A DNA stretch of 64,000 nt from Serinus canaria. Taxonomy: Eukaryota > Chordata > Aves > Passeriformes > Fringillidae. Positions 44,800 through 56,479 of this stretch are shown in pieces. The stretch is taken from the NCBI RefSeq assembly GCF_022539315.1, contig NC_066316.1, positions 5,037,501-5,101,500 of the forward strand, written 5' to 3'. The notes under the pieces were generated by a model. It searched no databases. It saw only the letters and a list, made by a program, of their open reading frames with translations, and had not been told where the DNA came from. Position 1 is the stretch's first letter. Every line of letters begins with the position of its first letter. The translations under genes and the position numbers were made by a program.

Positions 44800-47035
44800 G
44801 CACAAAGCGCGCCAGGAAAGGGGAGCAGCGGCCAAGAGTGCGGGGATGGCCGCAGCATCCGGCTGGGCTGGCCTGGGATCGTGGAAAAACGTCACTTGTC
44901 AGGCAGCCTCAAGGTGGGACACTGCCGGGAGCCACCGGAAGGGACCTGCTGGGAGCTCCGTGGCTGCTGTGCGGCCACTGCGCCTCCTCCCCTGCGAAAC
45001 CAAACTGGGGAGCCAGAGTTAAACCAATTGCTCAGACTGCCCTTGCCAGGGTGCCTGCTGGGGTGGAGTGCCACCTGCATCAGCCAGACGTGGGAGGAGC
45101 CCGCTATGCCAGCCCTGCTCCGGTGGTGGCTCTGTCACCCTGTGTCACGTCGTTGCCAGAGGTGCCCAGCCCTCACTCTCAAGCAGCCCCCTCATTTCTG
45201 CCTTTCCAATGCAAACCTACGCAGAGGTTCTTGATTTCTGAGTAAACCCAGAGCATGTGTCATTCCTCTCACCATCGCTCTGGCTGCTGCTCTTAAACCT
45301 CACCCGCTCCCCCCAGTCACTCCTGAGAGGCAGCAGCACCCTCCCACCCCCAGCAGCGCTGCCTGGGGAGCTGAAAGCCAAACTTCAACTTCTGTGGGGA
45401 GCTCTGCTTTGATGCTGTGGGACACTTGCTTTGCAGACTACCCCCTCCCAGAACGAAAGGGCTGGCTTGGCCACAGAAATATTACCGAAACCATCATCTG
45501 GTGACTCCAGAGCCACTTAATTTTAAAGCCTCCTGAAAAGCCAGCTCCATTTTCTGCTTTGGTGGAGACCAATTCCCCGCGCTGGCGTAGGAGAATAGAT
45601 CAGCCCCGGCAGCGGGGCGTTGTTATCCAGCTCCCAACTATTATGACATAGTTTCTATCAGAGCAGTTTTCTTCTCAGCCAGTCGAGTGGAATGATCCCT
45701 GAAAGCCGTGGTTTGCGGCAGGGATGCGCTCGGAGCTGTCAGAAATCCGTGGCTGCCCACACGCAGGCCAGCAGCCGGAAAACAAGGACGTGGAAAAGGG
45801 CCTGCAAAGGCACTGGGGCTCCGAGGCACTGGGCAGGGGGGAAGCAGCAAAACACCCAAGGATGGGAGGAAGAAAAATAAGTATGGAGAGACGAGTAACG
45901 TGGAGCAGCCAGGCCCAAGGAATGCTCCATCCCCAAGTCTCCGAGGTGCTGCGTGTGTCGGGAGCTGGGTGTGCCTCCTCCCGCCTGCCAGCCCAGCCTG
46001 GGCACAGGGAAACCTCCTCAACACCACAGGGGCATCTCAAACCTCGGGACTGGAGGGTCAGGCACCGCTCCTTTTCCCCAGGACTGAGGGATTCAGGATT
46101 GGGAGACCTGCTTTGGAGAGCTGGATGCCAATCCAGCCTCTTCTTTGGCTGGTTTATGGAACTACTGATGGGGACAGGAGAGGCCCCACATCACCTCCTG
46201 GCTCACCTGCAGGGCTCTGACCCCATAGGTGCACGGGGCGGGGGGGGCATTCCCCCCGTTTGGAGTGAATGGGATTGGGTTTCTGCTGGGCTGGGGCTGG
46301 TGGTCCCCAAAAACCATCCCTGGTGGGCTGGAGAGGCATCACAAACACCAGAGAGGGGGAGAAGATGGAAGGAAAGAGCAGGGCTGTGCTTTTCCACGCC
46401 GCCTTTTTGTTTTACTTGGTTTTAATTGCATCCCAGAGCCCCTTGTATTAAACACCCCTAATTAAGGAGGGCCAGGGAGCGGGAGGGAGGGCGGTGGTGG
46501 CCGGAGCGAGGCGGGAGCCAGCGCGGAGCCCCTCCACCAGCAGAGCGGTGCGTGGGGATAACCTTGTAATCTACAGAAATCTGGGAATTATGATGGATAT
46601 TACATAAATCAACCCCCCTGTGTCAATAAGGAAAAAAACATTTTTAAAAGAAAAGCAGCTGATAATTAACCCTGAGAGCACGGGTTTAACCCAGATCACC
46701 TTGGGGAAGCGCCCGGACAAAGGCAGGCATTCATCCCGGCCTTTCTCATTTAAATAACCCGGCCTTCATTGGCTCCTGAGGGATTGCTCGGGAATTGCTA
46801 AACCGGAGGTTTGTTCGGGTTTGATGTGTAGTCGCATTGATTTCCCCCTCCCTCATCTTAATAAAAGGCATTTCACCGAGCCCTGGAGCGGGGCAGGGTG
46901 AGGCATCCCGCAGCGGGTGTTTGCCATCCCACAGGAGCTCTGCTGACACCTCCAAGCTCATGGAGCTGGAGGATGGCTCTGAGCAGCATCACCAGCCCGT
47001 CGCTCATTAGGAATAACCTAATTATTACTTAGCAA
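44800..47035. other. Intergenic stretch
   Basis: GC-rich at 44,800-45,100 and 46,480-46,545. AT-rich motif-dense sequence lies at 46,550-46,870. No gene or repeat family is recognised. Confidence 0.5.
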
Positions 47036-47039
47036 ACCA

Positions 47040-47205
47040 GCTTCGCCCAGAGAAGCTGTGGCTGCCCCTGGATCCCTGGCAGTGTCCAAGGCCAGGCTGG
47101 ATGGGGCTTGGAGCATCCTGGGATCGTGGAAGGCGTCCCTGCCTGTGAAATGAGATGGACATTAAGGTCCTTCCAACCCAAATGTTTCTGGGATTCTCTG
47201 CATTG
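47040..47205 (+). mobile_element. CR1 LINE 3' end
   Basis: Plus-strand CR1 tail: GGCTGCCCCTGGATCCCTGG, AGTGTCCAAGGCCAGGCTGG, GGAGCATCCTGGGATCGTGG, GGTCCTTCCAACCCAAATG and a degenerate TTTCTGGGATTCT end. It is 5'-truncated. Confidence 0.87.
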
Positions 47206-47224
47206 ATTCTGAGTCTGCCTTTTG

Positions 47225-47640
47225 GCTTCTCCAGAAGCCCATAGGATCATTTGGGTTGGAAAAGCCCTCTAAGATCAAGTCCAATTGTTCCCCCAGTAGT
47301 GCCAAGGCCACCACTGACCCATGTCCCCACATGTCCCATCATGCATCTGTTTAATCCTCCCAGGAATGGTGACTTCCTCACTGCCCTGGGCAGCCTGTTC
47401 CAACGCCCAACAGCCCTTCTGGACAAGAAATTCTTCCCAATATCCAATCTAAATTTCTGCTGCTGCAACTTTTGAGGCCATTAATCCCACAGTTATCTCC
47501 TCAGACAAACATCTGGCCAGTTTTGCTCTCAAGGCACCCAGCAAACCTGCCAGCCCCTCACGCTGCTCAGACCAGACCCCAGGGAAGCTTCTCCAGGCTG
47601 GTTCCTGCCACCCTACCCTAATGCTCCTCGTTTTTTCCCT
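47225..47640 (-). mobile_element. CR1 LINE 3' end with ORF2 C-terminal remnant
   Basis: Minus-strand CR1 placed tail to tail with the previous element. The translated remnant includes NFLSRRAVGRWNRLPRAV, the RVVxxWNRLPREV motif of the CR1 ORF2 C-terminus, followed by KSPFLGGLNRCM. The 3' end reads GGATCATTTGGGTTGGAA in the plus direction. The far boundary (47,470-47,680) is uncertain. Confidence 0.85.
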
Positions 47641-49290
47641 GCATCCATAATTATTCACAGGGCAGCACCTGAAAACTCACATCAGTCCTGGTCTTCCCTC
47701 TCGTTTTTCCTCTCCACAAGCCATCTGTGCAAGTGCTGGAACCAGGATAAAGCAGCAATAGCTCAGGGGAGAAAGCTGCAGGCTGGAGGGAGAGCTCCTG
47801 CCGTGCTCTTTCCTCCCATGGCTGCTGCTGGAAAGCCTGGCAGGGATGTTCCTGCACATGGCTCAGCAGCACCCACACACCAACACCTCCTGTAGCCCAC
47901 AGGGAGCTCCCTGTCCCGGTCAGACACTGCTGGCAGCCCCACACAGGGTGGAGAAGCCAAGCACACAGCCCTGGCAGGGAGGACACAGAACCTGCCTGCC
48001 TCGCCCTGCTGGCAGAGGGCTGCTGCCGGTGATGGACACATCCTTATTCGTAAGTATTTAATGTTTCTTAGGAAGCACTTCTAAAAGAAATTGGTATGTA
48101 ATGACAGCACTCACTGGAAAACAGGCCGATTATAAAATGCACTAACTTATCTGGTATTCATTTGAAAAGTAAATGGATGCAAGTAAAGGTGAGAGTTCAC
48201 TACCAATTCAAATATTTTGCTCTAACAGGCTCTAGCACTCCTACTTTAATTCAAGCAGAAGCACAAGTATGAATAATCAAACTGGATGATGCTCATCAAA
48301 ACCTTTGTGCCTTGCACCATTTCAAATGGTCATTGAAGCTTAATGGCAAAAAATTTACATTATTCCTTTAATTTGTATTCTGTTCCTTCCTTCTGAGTGA
48401 TGTGATTGTGATTTTCTGTTGCCGGCTGTATTATTTTGATGCAAATGTTATGTGCTGCTACAGTCCAATTTCCTGCTTCGCCCTCCCCTTTTCTTCCCCC
48501 AGGAAAGAAACGACAGCTAAAATAGTTCAGAATTGGGGAGGGATTCTGAAATAGTTCCTTAACTACCGCTCCCAATTAAAGCAAACAATGCAGGGTCTTG
48601 AAGCACCCTGAAAAGCTGAAAATTAATTATTAGCTGAAGGGGGAGGGAAGTGGCTTTGCTCCCCGGACCTTCAGGAAAAAAAAAAAAAAAAGAAAAAGAA
48701 AAAAAAAAAGAGAGAAAAAAGTGAGGGATCCCAATTCTGCCTACAAAAGAATTAGAAAAGAAAATTTGTAATTCAGTTAAAAACTCCTTTTGCTGGCACA
48801 TAATCACCTAGGGATGAATGCTTTATTGAGAGGCATGGGGCTGCAAACCAAAGCTTTGAAAACAGGAGGCCCCCGGGGTGCTCCCGGCACGTAATATATG
48901 CACCGACTAATTTATTGCGCTGTGACTAATTTCCATTCCTTGTGCTCGGAGTTGCCTGGCTAATTACAGGGATGTTTTCTTAACTTGGGTAATTGCGCTG
49001 CCCGTGCGCCAGCCCCACGCTGGCTTTGATGCGCCCCCATGGGGCGGCTGCGCGGGGCACCGCCCTAATTAGATTGGCTGCCTTAATTAGGGGAGATGGA
49101 TGTGGGGGTGCGTGGGGGTGGCGGTGCCCAGCTCCCCGCCACGCAGGCACCAGCCTGCCAGGACAGCAGGGTGACACCCAGCCCCAAGCTGGGCTTTTCC
49201 AGAACCAAAGGACATCGCAGCACCGATGCCACCACCCATCCCCTTCCCACCGGAAAGGCCAAGATCCCAGCAGGAGCATCCCTCCAAACA
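47641..49290. other. Intergenic stretch
   Basis: 47,641-48,050 holds nothing I can name. 48,050-48,620 and 48,880-49,090 are AT-rich motif-dense blocks. A poly(A)-rich stretch lies at 48,675-48,720. Confidence 0.5.
48050..48620. promoter_or_regulatory. Possible conserved non-coding block
   Basis: Unique AT-rich sequence with TATTATTTTGATGCAAATG (octamer-like ATGCAAAT) and GAAAATTAATTATTAGC. No repeat or ORF explains it. Confidence 0.3.
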
Positions 49291-49294
49291 CCAA

Positions 49295-49405
49295 GAGGGG
49301 ACAGACCCGTGTGCCCGTGGCACTGGGGACAGTCCCATGTGCCTGTGTCACTGGGGACAGCCCCCGTGTGCCTGTGTCACTGGGGACAGCCCCGTGTGCC
49401 CGTGT
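49295..49405. repeat. 28-29 bp tandem repeat, about four copies
   Basis: The unit is CACTGGGGACAG followed by a C-rich spacer and GTGTGCC(T/C)GTGT. Full copies start at 49,321, 49,349 and 49,378, with a diverged copy before them. Confidence 0.9.
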
Positions 49406-49707
49406 CGCCACTGCTTTGATGCCTGCTCAGCCCACCCCCAAATGCGCTGCCTCGATTCTTTCTGTGGCGGTCACTCAGGCGGGCACAGTTGTTATTAGAC
49501 AGATTTCACTTCCTTGAAATAATTTCAGCACTCAGCTCTAATAAAAAAGATTTCTTTGCAAGGACCCTCAGTGAAAGGGGCTCAGCGCTGCTCCCTGCAT
49601 GGTGCGGGTCAATTGGGTTCTGCCCCGTCCTCTCTCCAGCCCAACAATTGCCTTTCACCCACTGAAGAGCAACCCAGGACACCCACCCAGGGCCAGCCTT
49701 GAACACT

Positions 49708-49849
49708 CACCTTAATAAAAACTTGACATCTGAAATTTTGCGGCTTTCCCCCTGCCCTAGCAAAGACTTGGTCAAGATCACCTTAATAAAAACTTGACAT
49801 CTGAAATTTTGCTGCTTTACCCCTGCCCTAGCAAAGGCTTGGTCAAGAT
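49708..49849. repeat. 71-bp tandem duplication
   Basis: Copy 1 (49,708-49,778) and copy 2 (49,779-49,849) both begin CACCTTAATAAAAACTTGAC and end CTTGGTCAAGAT. They differ at only about three positions, so the duplication is recent. Confidence 0.95.
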
Positions 49850-52485
49850 CCTGGAAAATTAATGTTGTATTGGTTAAAACCCATCCCTTGGCAGGGAAGG
49901 CTGAGGGAAGGTGGCAGACACCTCAGTGCCAGAGGCTCCCGCAGGGCAGTGGTGATGGAGCCATGTGGGAAGCGGCGCTTCCCGCTGGGATGTGCCAGCC
50001 TCTCTGCAGGACTGGGCCATGGCCATATCACCCACACCCACAGGATCCTGGAAGAGACACCAGGGAGAGGCCATCCAGCTGGAAGACTGGGCAGCACCTA
50101 GAGTCCCCAGGTTGTGCCTAACCTATGGAATTCCAGCAGCGGGCTCTGACAGATCCTGCACTTCCCCAAGGTGACTTAAACCCTCTTGCAGCTGCAGACG
50201 CTTTCCTCTGTGCATTTGGGGCCTCTGGCAGCTTGAGGAAACATAGCCATTTTCCTTTTATATTCAAATAAACAAACCAAGTGTTTCAGCTCCTGTTCAA
50301 AGGACCTGGTTTCACACACAGAGACACCTGAGAGAAGGAGAAATTCAGTGTCTCTGCCCCAAAGCGAATTGACACGGACACCCAGGCAGGGGTGGATCCA
50401 GCCCACATCTGCCCAGCCAGGCTCTGGCTGCAGCCCTCCAGCAGCCTCCTTCCCAACACACCAGCAGGCTGGAGGGCTTGGAACAGGTTTGGGAGCTTGG
50501 TTTGTTGACCGAGCCAGCTCCATGTGGCCTGTTGAGCAAAGCCAGCCATTCCCAGGTGGATTTTGGGGCGAGGAGCCTGTGGCTGCCGGCACACGGCGCA
50601 CGGGGCTCTCGTGGCCCGCCGGGCACCGTGGGTGCGTGGGAGACGCTCACGTGTGTGAAGCATCTTCTCAGGCTCACGCTTGCTGTGAAAAAGGAAATAA
50701 AAAGAGCCTCCCCCCTCCAGCTGCCTTCAGCATCTCCTTTCCAATAACTTGGCATATTCACTTAATACAGGCCAGCTCCTTCCAAGTCGTTAGCGGCGGC
50801 GGGAGACACAGCCGGAACGCTGACCTGGTTTGCTTGCCAAGACAGAGCAAAGAGAAACCTTCACATAATCATTTCCAAACATTAAAATGGCTCCATTGTC
50901 ATTATAGCTGAGAGATTGAATTCGCCTCATCAAAGCGGCGTATGACAGGTGACTCAATAGGCTGGTGCCAAGCGCGGAGGCAGGAGATTAGCAGGGCACT
51001 GATATCATTATTTCCGCCTATCACAGATTCGGCAGGGAGGCAATTGTAATTTCTGGGCTTATTAGTCTGCATTCGCAGGAAAAAACCTGGTGATAAACCT
51101 CAGTGTGACAGCCAGGCATTTGTGCAGCAAGTGCTGTCACAGTGACACTTGGAAAATGCCAATGTGGATACGTTCTCCTAATCCCCCCTAATGGAGGTTA
51201 AAGCCTGGCACAAAGGCACTCTTATCACTGATCGGGACACTAATAACATTTGCATTTTTAAGTTAAATATAGTAAGTAAAGAGTAAGTCTCCTCCTCGCG
51301 GCTTCGGCAATTAACTCAGCCTCGGAAGGATGAGAGCCGAGTGGGGATTCCAGCCAGGCGGGCTCTCTCCCACGGCAGGTCAGCATTCCCAGAGCTCCCA
51401 CCTCCACTCTCAGTGCTCTCCATATCCTGGGATGGGACCTGGCAAAGCGAGGGAATGCTGGCTCGTGGGGGCCAGGCCTGAGTAGGGCTGCTGGCCCAGG
51501 GCTGCCCTGTCCCCCGGCAGAGGAGATCCCTCCCTCCAGGGCTCTCACACACTTTTACAAGTGGTTTTGCTTGGGATGGACAGAACTCTTAGGGGTTTTT
51601 CCCTGCCCCACGGTGCCAGCTGGGCTTGGGGCTCCTGTGGGAATTCCTCCCGGACACGAGCCCAGCACGTGTGCCACGGGCATGCACACGCACGCTCTCC
51701 ACAGGAATTTCTTAAGGAAAAGAATAATTACAGGTGGTAAACTGTTACTTTTCCACATTTAAATAAGAGACCAATTAAGAAGACTATGTAATTCAATTCT
51801 GGAGTGAGTGCCACTGAATTCAATTTGTTTCAGGTCAATGAATATAATGTGAAGTTATTAACAAAAAGGTCAGGGACTGCATATAAAATATACACACATG
51901 ACACAGGCAGAGTAATTAGTACACATTTCACATGTTCTGCTGCTCAGACATATGGTGTAGAAAACCTGAGCGGGATTAGATGGTAATAAATGTTCCCCTC
52001 TCCCTCCCACCAGCTCCCTCTTTAAATAGGGTTTATGGCTATGGTGTTGCTGGGATCTGCCCAGGCTGAGGACCCACAGCCCAGACAGCAGCTCTGGGGT
52101 GGGGCCCTCAGCCAGGGAAAAGCTCCGAGGAAAGCGGGGATTCTCCCAGGGTGAGAGATCCCCACGGAGCAGCTCAAGCCACCAGCCAGCACGTGCTGGT
52201 GCAGGGACAGATTTTGGGGACCTGTTCCTCACACGCTGCTCATCCCCAGGCCATGCCAACAGAGCCACACCTTTGTGGCACCCTCACCAAGAATTACTGT
52301 TTCTCCCTGCCTGTTTGCTACAAGTGCACACTCAGTGTGAAGTTACTGCATTAATGATAATAAAACATTCAAGTTAAACAGTTAAGCAGTGGTTGAATTT
52401 GAAAAAGTCCATCACACACATTAAAAAAAAAAGAAGGATAATAAAGCTCCAAACTTCTTTTTGACCCTGAGCTTGAGTATTGGAC
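49850..52485. other. Intergenic stretch with enhancer-like blocks
   Basis: 50,740-51,330 and 51,700-52,030 are AT-rich, unique and motif-dense. The remainder holds nothing I can name. Confidence 0.5.
50740..51330. promoter_or_regulatory. Enhancer-like block
   Basis: Contains TTCACATAATCATTTCC, GTCATTATAGCTGAGAG, CTGATATCATTATTTCCGCC and GGCAATTGTAATTTC in repeat-free sequence. Confidence 0.35.
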
Positions 52486-52490
52486 ACCTG

Positions 52491-52617
52491 GATTCTTTTG
52501 CAGGGAAAGATGTACTTTCATATGGGAGAAACATAACTTGGGGAAAATTCCTCTGGGAATTCTTTTGCAGGGAAAGATGCACTTTCATATGGGAGAAACT
52601 TGGGGAAAATTCCTCTG
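52491..52617. repeat. Two-copy tandem duplication of about 60-67 bp
   Basis: The copies at 52,491 and 52,558 share ATTCTTTTGCAGGGAAAGAT and CACTTTCATATGGGAGAAA (T for C in copy 1), followed by CTTGGGGAAAATTCCTCTG. Copy 2 lacks a 5-6 bp segment (CATAA). Confidence 0.93.
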
Positions 52618-53859
52618 AAAGTTACAGGAAGAAATCCCAAGGTACAAGAACTCTGCCTAGAGGTGCTCTGGTGTCCAGTCAAACCTGCTAGGGATTCTCT
52701 GCTGGTGAAGGATAACCCAGATGTCGTGGTTTGTGTGCTCCAGCATTTTCCTTGGCATCTTGTGTTCAGAATGAGATATGCAATCCATTTCCCAAGTTAT
52801 GCTTTACCTCCAGTGTGGCCTGATGTGCTAAGGAAATGAAGTAGCTTGTGTATATTGATTAATAATTACCATTTACTACTGAACCTGGGAGCAGAATTCT
52901 CAACTGGAGATATTTATTTTACCCATCATTCCTGTCTGGGTTTTGCAGAGCTGGCTGCAGAAAGCAACAGGAAAAGCAGGAAGTGGAGAGCTCCAGGAAT
53001 GGTAGGGACAGCCCTGGATCCACACACGTTTAGGATTTGTCTGCAAAGAGGGAACTGTGAAGTGACATTGGCTCGTCCAGGTTCAGGGGTGAATTACACC
53101 TGAGATGGGGGTGTTAATTAATGTTGCACTGGCCAGCTATTCCAGTCAGGATCCCATCTCCAGAGCAGGACTCTCCGGGCTTGCTCCGAGGAGACCCAGG
53201 TTAGTGCTCACAGGACAGCCTGTCCTTAAATCAGGGAGAGGGGCCTCGTGAGGTCTGGAATGGCTGCAGCTCAGCCCTCACCCCATTCCTCCCTGCAGCA
53301 GCCCCTGGGACACCCCATGGGGACCCCACTGGGACCTGGGGACGCACAGCAATCCCAGGCACAGCAGCAGCCACCAGGACTCCCCGCAGGTGGCACCTCC
53401 CAGGCACAGCACAACCTGCCCGGGCTGTTGGGACAAGGTCTGATCAGTGCTGCTGAAACTGGCAGATTTCTCCCCACTTCCCAAAATCCAGCATCCATAT
53501 TCATCCACAAGAAGAGACAGAGGAAGGAGAGCTCAGCAGGTTGCTGAATATACCATGTGGAGACGCCAAAAAAAAAAAAAAAAAAGGCAAACAAACAAGA
53601 GAAATCTATTTTGTTGTTAATTAAGAAGTCATTCCCACCTAACCGGCCCCTTTGCTCTCCCCTGATTCCCTGGTCTTTAAAAGCACTAAAGCAATTTAGT
53701 AAAAAACTTAACATTACTGTTTGGCTGTACTGGAAGAGAACAAGCAAATAAAAAGCAGGGAAATACCTACACAAAGCCTTTGTTTTTTTCTTTTCCCCCC
53801 TTTCCTTCTGAGTCTTCTGTCTCCCTACCCCAAAACCCCACGGCACAACTCCCCAAAAA

Positions 53860-54090
53860 TCCCCGTGACCGCAGCGGCTCCCAGCCACTCCGCCGCCCTT
53901 CTCCGTGCATGGGGCTGGGTTTTTTGTGGACACCCCAGGGATCTGCCGAGCGTTTTCCCAGCCTGGGGGTGGGAGCAGACCTCCCAGGCTCGGGCCACCG
54001 CGGCGGCCACGCGCGGAGGGGACGGCGCGCTCCCCGCGGGGTCGGCGCCCCCAGCCCCGCAGCCTCTCAGCGCCGCCGCTCCCCGGCGCT
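53860..54090. promoter_or_regulatory. Small CpG-rich patch
   Basis: Locally dense CG dinucleotides (for example GGCGGCCACGCGCGGAGG) but no clear donor site or promoter motif. It may be a weak CpG island. Confidence 0.3.
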
Positions 54091-54294
54091 CTCATTAACT
54101 GAGGATTGCGAATGGGTCAGCAGATCTATACACTCCTGTGTTCCTCGGCCTGCTTTATTTATTTCTTTCTTTTGCAGGATGCTGAATAACTAACCTTTCC
54201 TTCAATAGGCAGATTTAAAAAAAAAAATAGGATCCATCGCACAGCAGCAGGATAGCCTTGCTCTGTTTTGACCTTTCTGAAATTAATTTCCCAA

Positions 54295-54370
54295 TCTTAG
54301 CTTTCAAAATCAGAGATTGAAAAGACCTATTAGATCAGCCAATCCATCTTATCGCTAGTACGGCAGCAAG
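54295..54370 (-). mobile_element. Possible ancient CR1-like remnant
   Basis: CAGAGATTGAAAAGACCTAT and TAGATCAGCCAATCCATC resemble the reversed 3' end of an old CR1 copy. Too diverged to be certain. Confidence 0.3.
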
Positions 54371-56479
54371 CAGAGACCCCAGCCAAGTGCTTCTCTATGC
54401 AGGGAAAATATTCTGGAATAAGACGGGGCATGAATTTAAAGTGAAATACCTGTTCCGGAATATTCTGCACGTGGACACGTACTCTGGAATAACTGCAGCT
54501 GATCCTGACTTTGCTCAGTTGACACCTGGAGCCTCTCACTGGAACAGAGGGGAGAAAATAAAAATCCTATTTTAGGATAAGAAGTCATTTTTGTGGGGTA
54601 GCTCTGTGAAATAATTCTCCCCCCGCCCTTTTTTCCCAGGCAGGCTGTCGCTCACAGGGCAGCACCACCGGGGAGGAGAGGGATGGGAGCTCAGGGAAAT
54701 TCCCCCCTGAGCTGCAAGGGTGTGGATCAGGACACAAAAATCTGGTCTGCAGCTACTCCAGGAGCCTGGGATGTTAACAAGCACCCAACCTGCAGCGTAG
54801 CTCCTTTTCTGGGAACACTGCTCTTCTCAGTGGGTCCCTGCTTTTCCAGACAGCAAAAAACTTGGGGGTAAAAACCCAAATCTTGTGGTTTGCACCACCC
54901 GAGCTGCCCTGGCCAGCACTGCCAGCCCATGGTGGGGGTCCCCAGGAAGGCCCCTTGGTGAAGGGAGTGCTCCTGCTGCCACACATCCCTCTCCTCCCAT
55001 TCCCTTTGGAGTCCCTGGGGCTCTGAAGGTTGTCTTTTAATGCCAGCAGTGTTGATCTGGAGGGAACAGGTCACCACCCTGGGCTGACCTTGGTGTCCAC
55101 CTCCACCCTGCCCCTCACTGCCCAGCAATGCCTGACAGGCTTGGACATCTCCAGTGTGGCATTCCCAGGGCTCTCGGGGATGTCTGCGGGGTTTGGATGC
55201 ACAGGGCAGCACCGAGGGGAATCCTGCTTCTCAAAAACAAAGCAGGCCTTGCAGCAGGTCTGGTCACACCAACCTGCCCAACAGTGGCCATGCCCCAGGT
55301 GGCTCAGGGAGGTGGCTCCAGCAGCAGCACATGGAGCCAGGTGTGGCCTGTCCCCTCTGGAGCAACGCCACTGTCACACAGGGACGGGGGGAGCTGCCGG
55401 CGACGCCGAGCGGTGCCGTGGCTGTTGTGGATATCGGTGCTGGGAGACAGCAGAATGCATTCCAGGTGTGTGGAAAGCAGCTTCTCCCCATGAAATGTGA
55501 TGGGAAGGAAACCCCCACTGTCACCTGCAGCGAGCGTGTGCGCCGAGGAACTGGGAGTTAGCACCAGCAGGTGCCTGGCAGTTTAAAGCCCTGCTACATT
55601 TCCTATCAGTGCTTTGGTGAACAGCTCCGAGTCTTTTCCCATGGAAACCCCTCTGTTCCGCCTCGGCAACTCCTGCCCTGTGCACCCACCATCCCGGCGG
55701 GAAGAGCCGCCACCACCCCCTGCTCGGGGAGCACCGAGAGCACACAGCAAACTTTGGGCACTCAACAAGTCCTCTCCGCACACAGTCGGGGCCAAAAGAT
55801 CAATATTGACACTTTAGATGATTTCTCTCAATTTGTTTTTTCTTCAATTGTTGGGGCAAAGTTCCACTTTTCCAATATCTTGGGTTCTCGGCTAATAGAA
55901 ACAAATAAAGTGAAAGCTTCTGTCCACAATGGGTGAGGAGCATCCATTGTCAGCAGGCGCTAATCGGATTAAATTGGCTCCTGGCTCTATTGCTCGGGGA
56001 TAACTCACTCCTAAATTTTTTCCCATCTCAAGGGGATGGGCCATTGTTGCTTCCCCCCCCCCTCTTTTTTTCCTATTTAAATCTGACAGATAGAATGAGG
56101 AACGGCTGGAGCTGACGGCTCTCGGGAACAAAGAGCAGAGCCCAGCCCGGGGCCGTGCCTGGTGCCGGCCCCCCAAGGCCCTTTTCCCGCTCGGGCATCA
56201 CCACCGCTGCCCTCTGGAAACCGCATTTAAAGCCTGGATGCGGCCAGGCAGGAAAAAAACCTGCGGCTGTCCACGCTCAGGTCGCTCCCCATTAGCATTT
56301 TAATCCGTACCCCTGGCACAGCCCCTTGGAAGGAGGTGCAGCAGCAGCAGCCACGTTCCAGCGAGCGGAGCAGCCCGAGGAGAGACAGCCTTAAATAATG
56401 CCACCTTCCGAGGGAGGCCCCGCGCCGCCAGCTACATTTTGCCCGGAGTCTGATAATTTTCAAAGCTATTGGCAACCTG

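Larger units (their letters stand above)
52620..56460. other. Intergenic stretch
   Basis: Poly(A) lies at 53,569-53,585. A CG-rich patch lies at 53,860-54,090. 54,300-54,370 may be an ancient CR1 remnant. No gene is supported. Confidence 0.5.

Noticed and set aside
53271..54095. 274-codon minus-strand ORF
   Set aside because: It crosses a poly(A) tract and a CG-rich patch, and its composition (Phe run, Gly/Arg) is non-protein-like.
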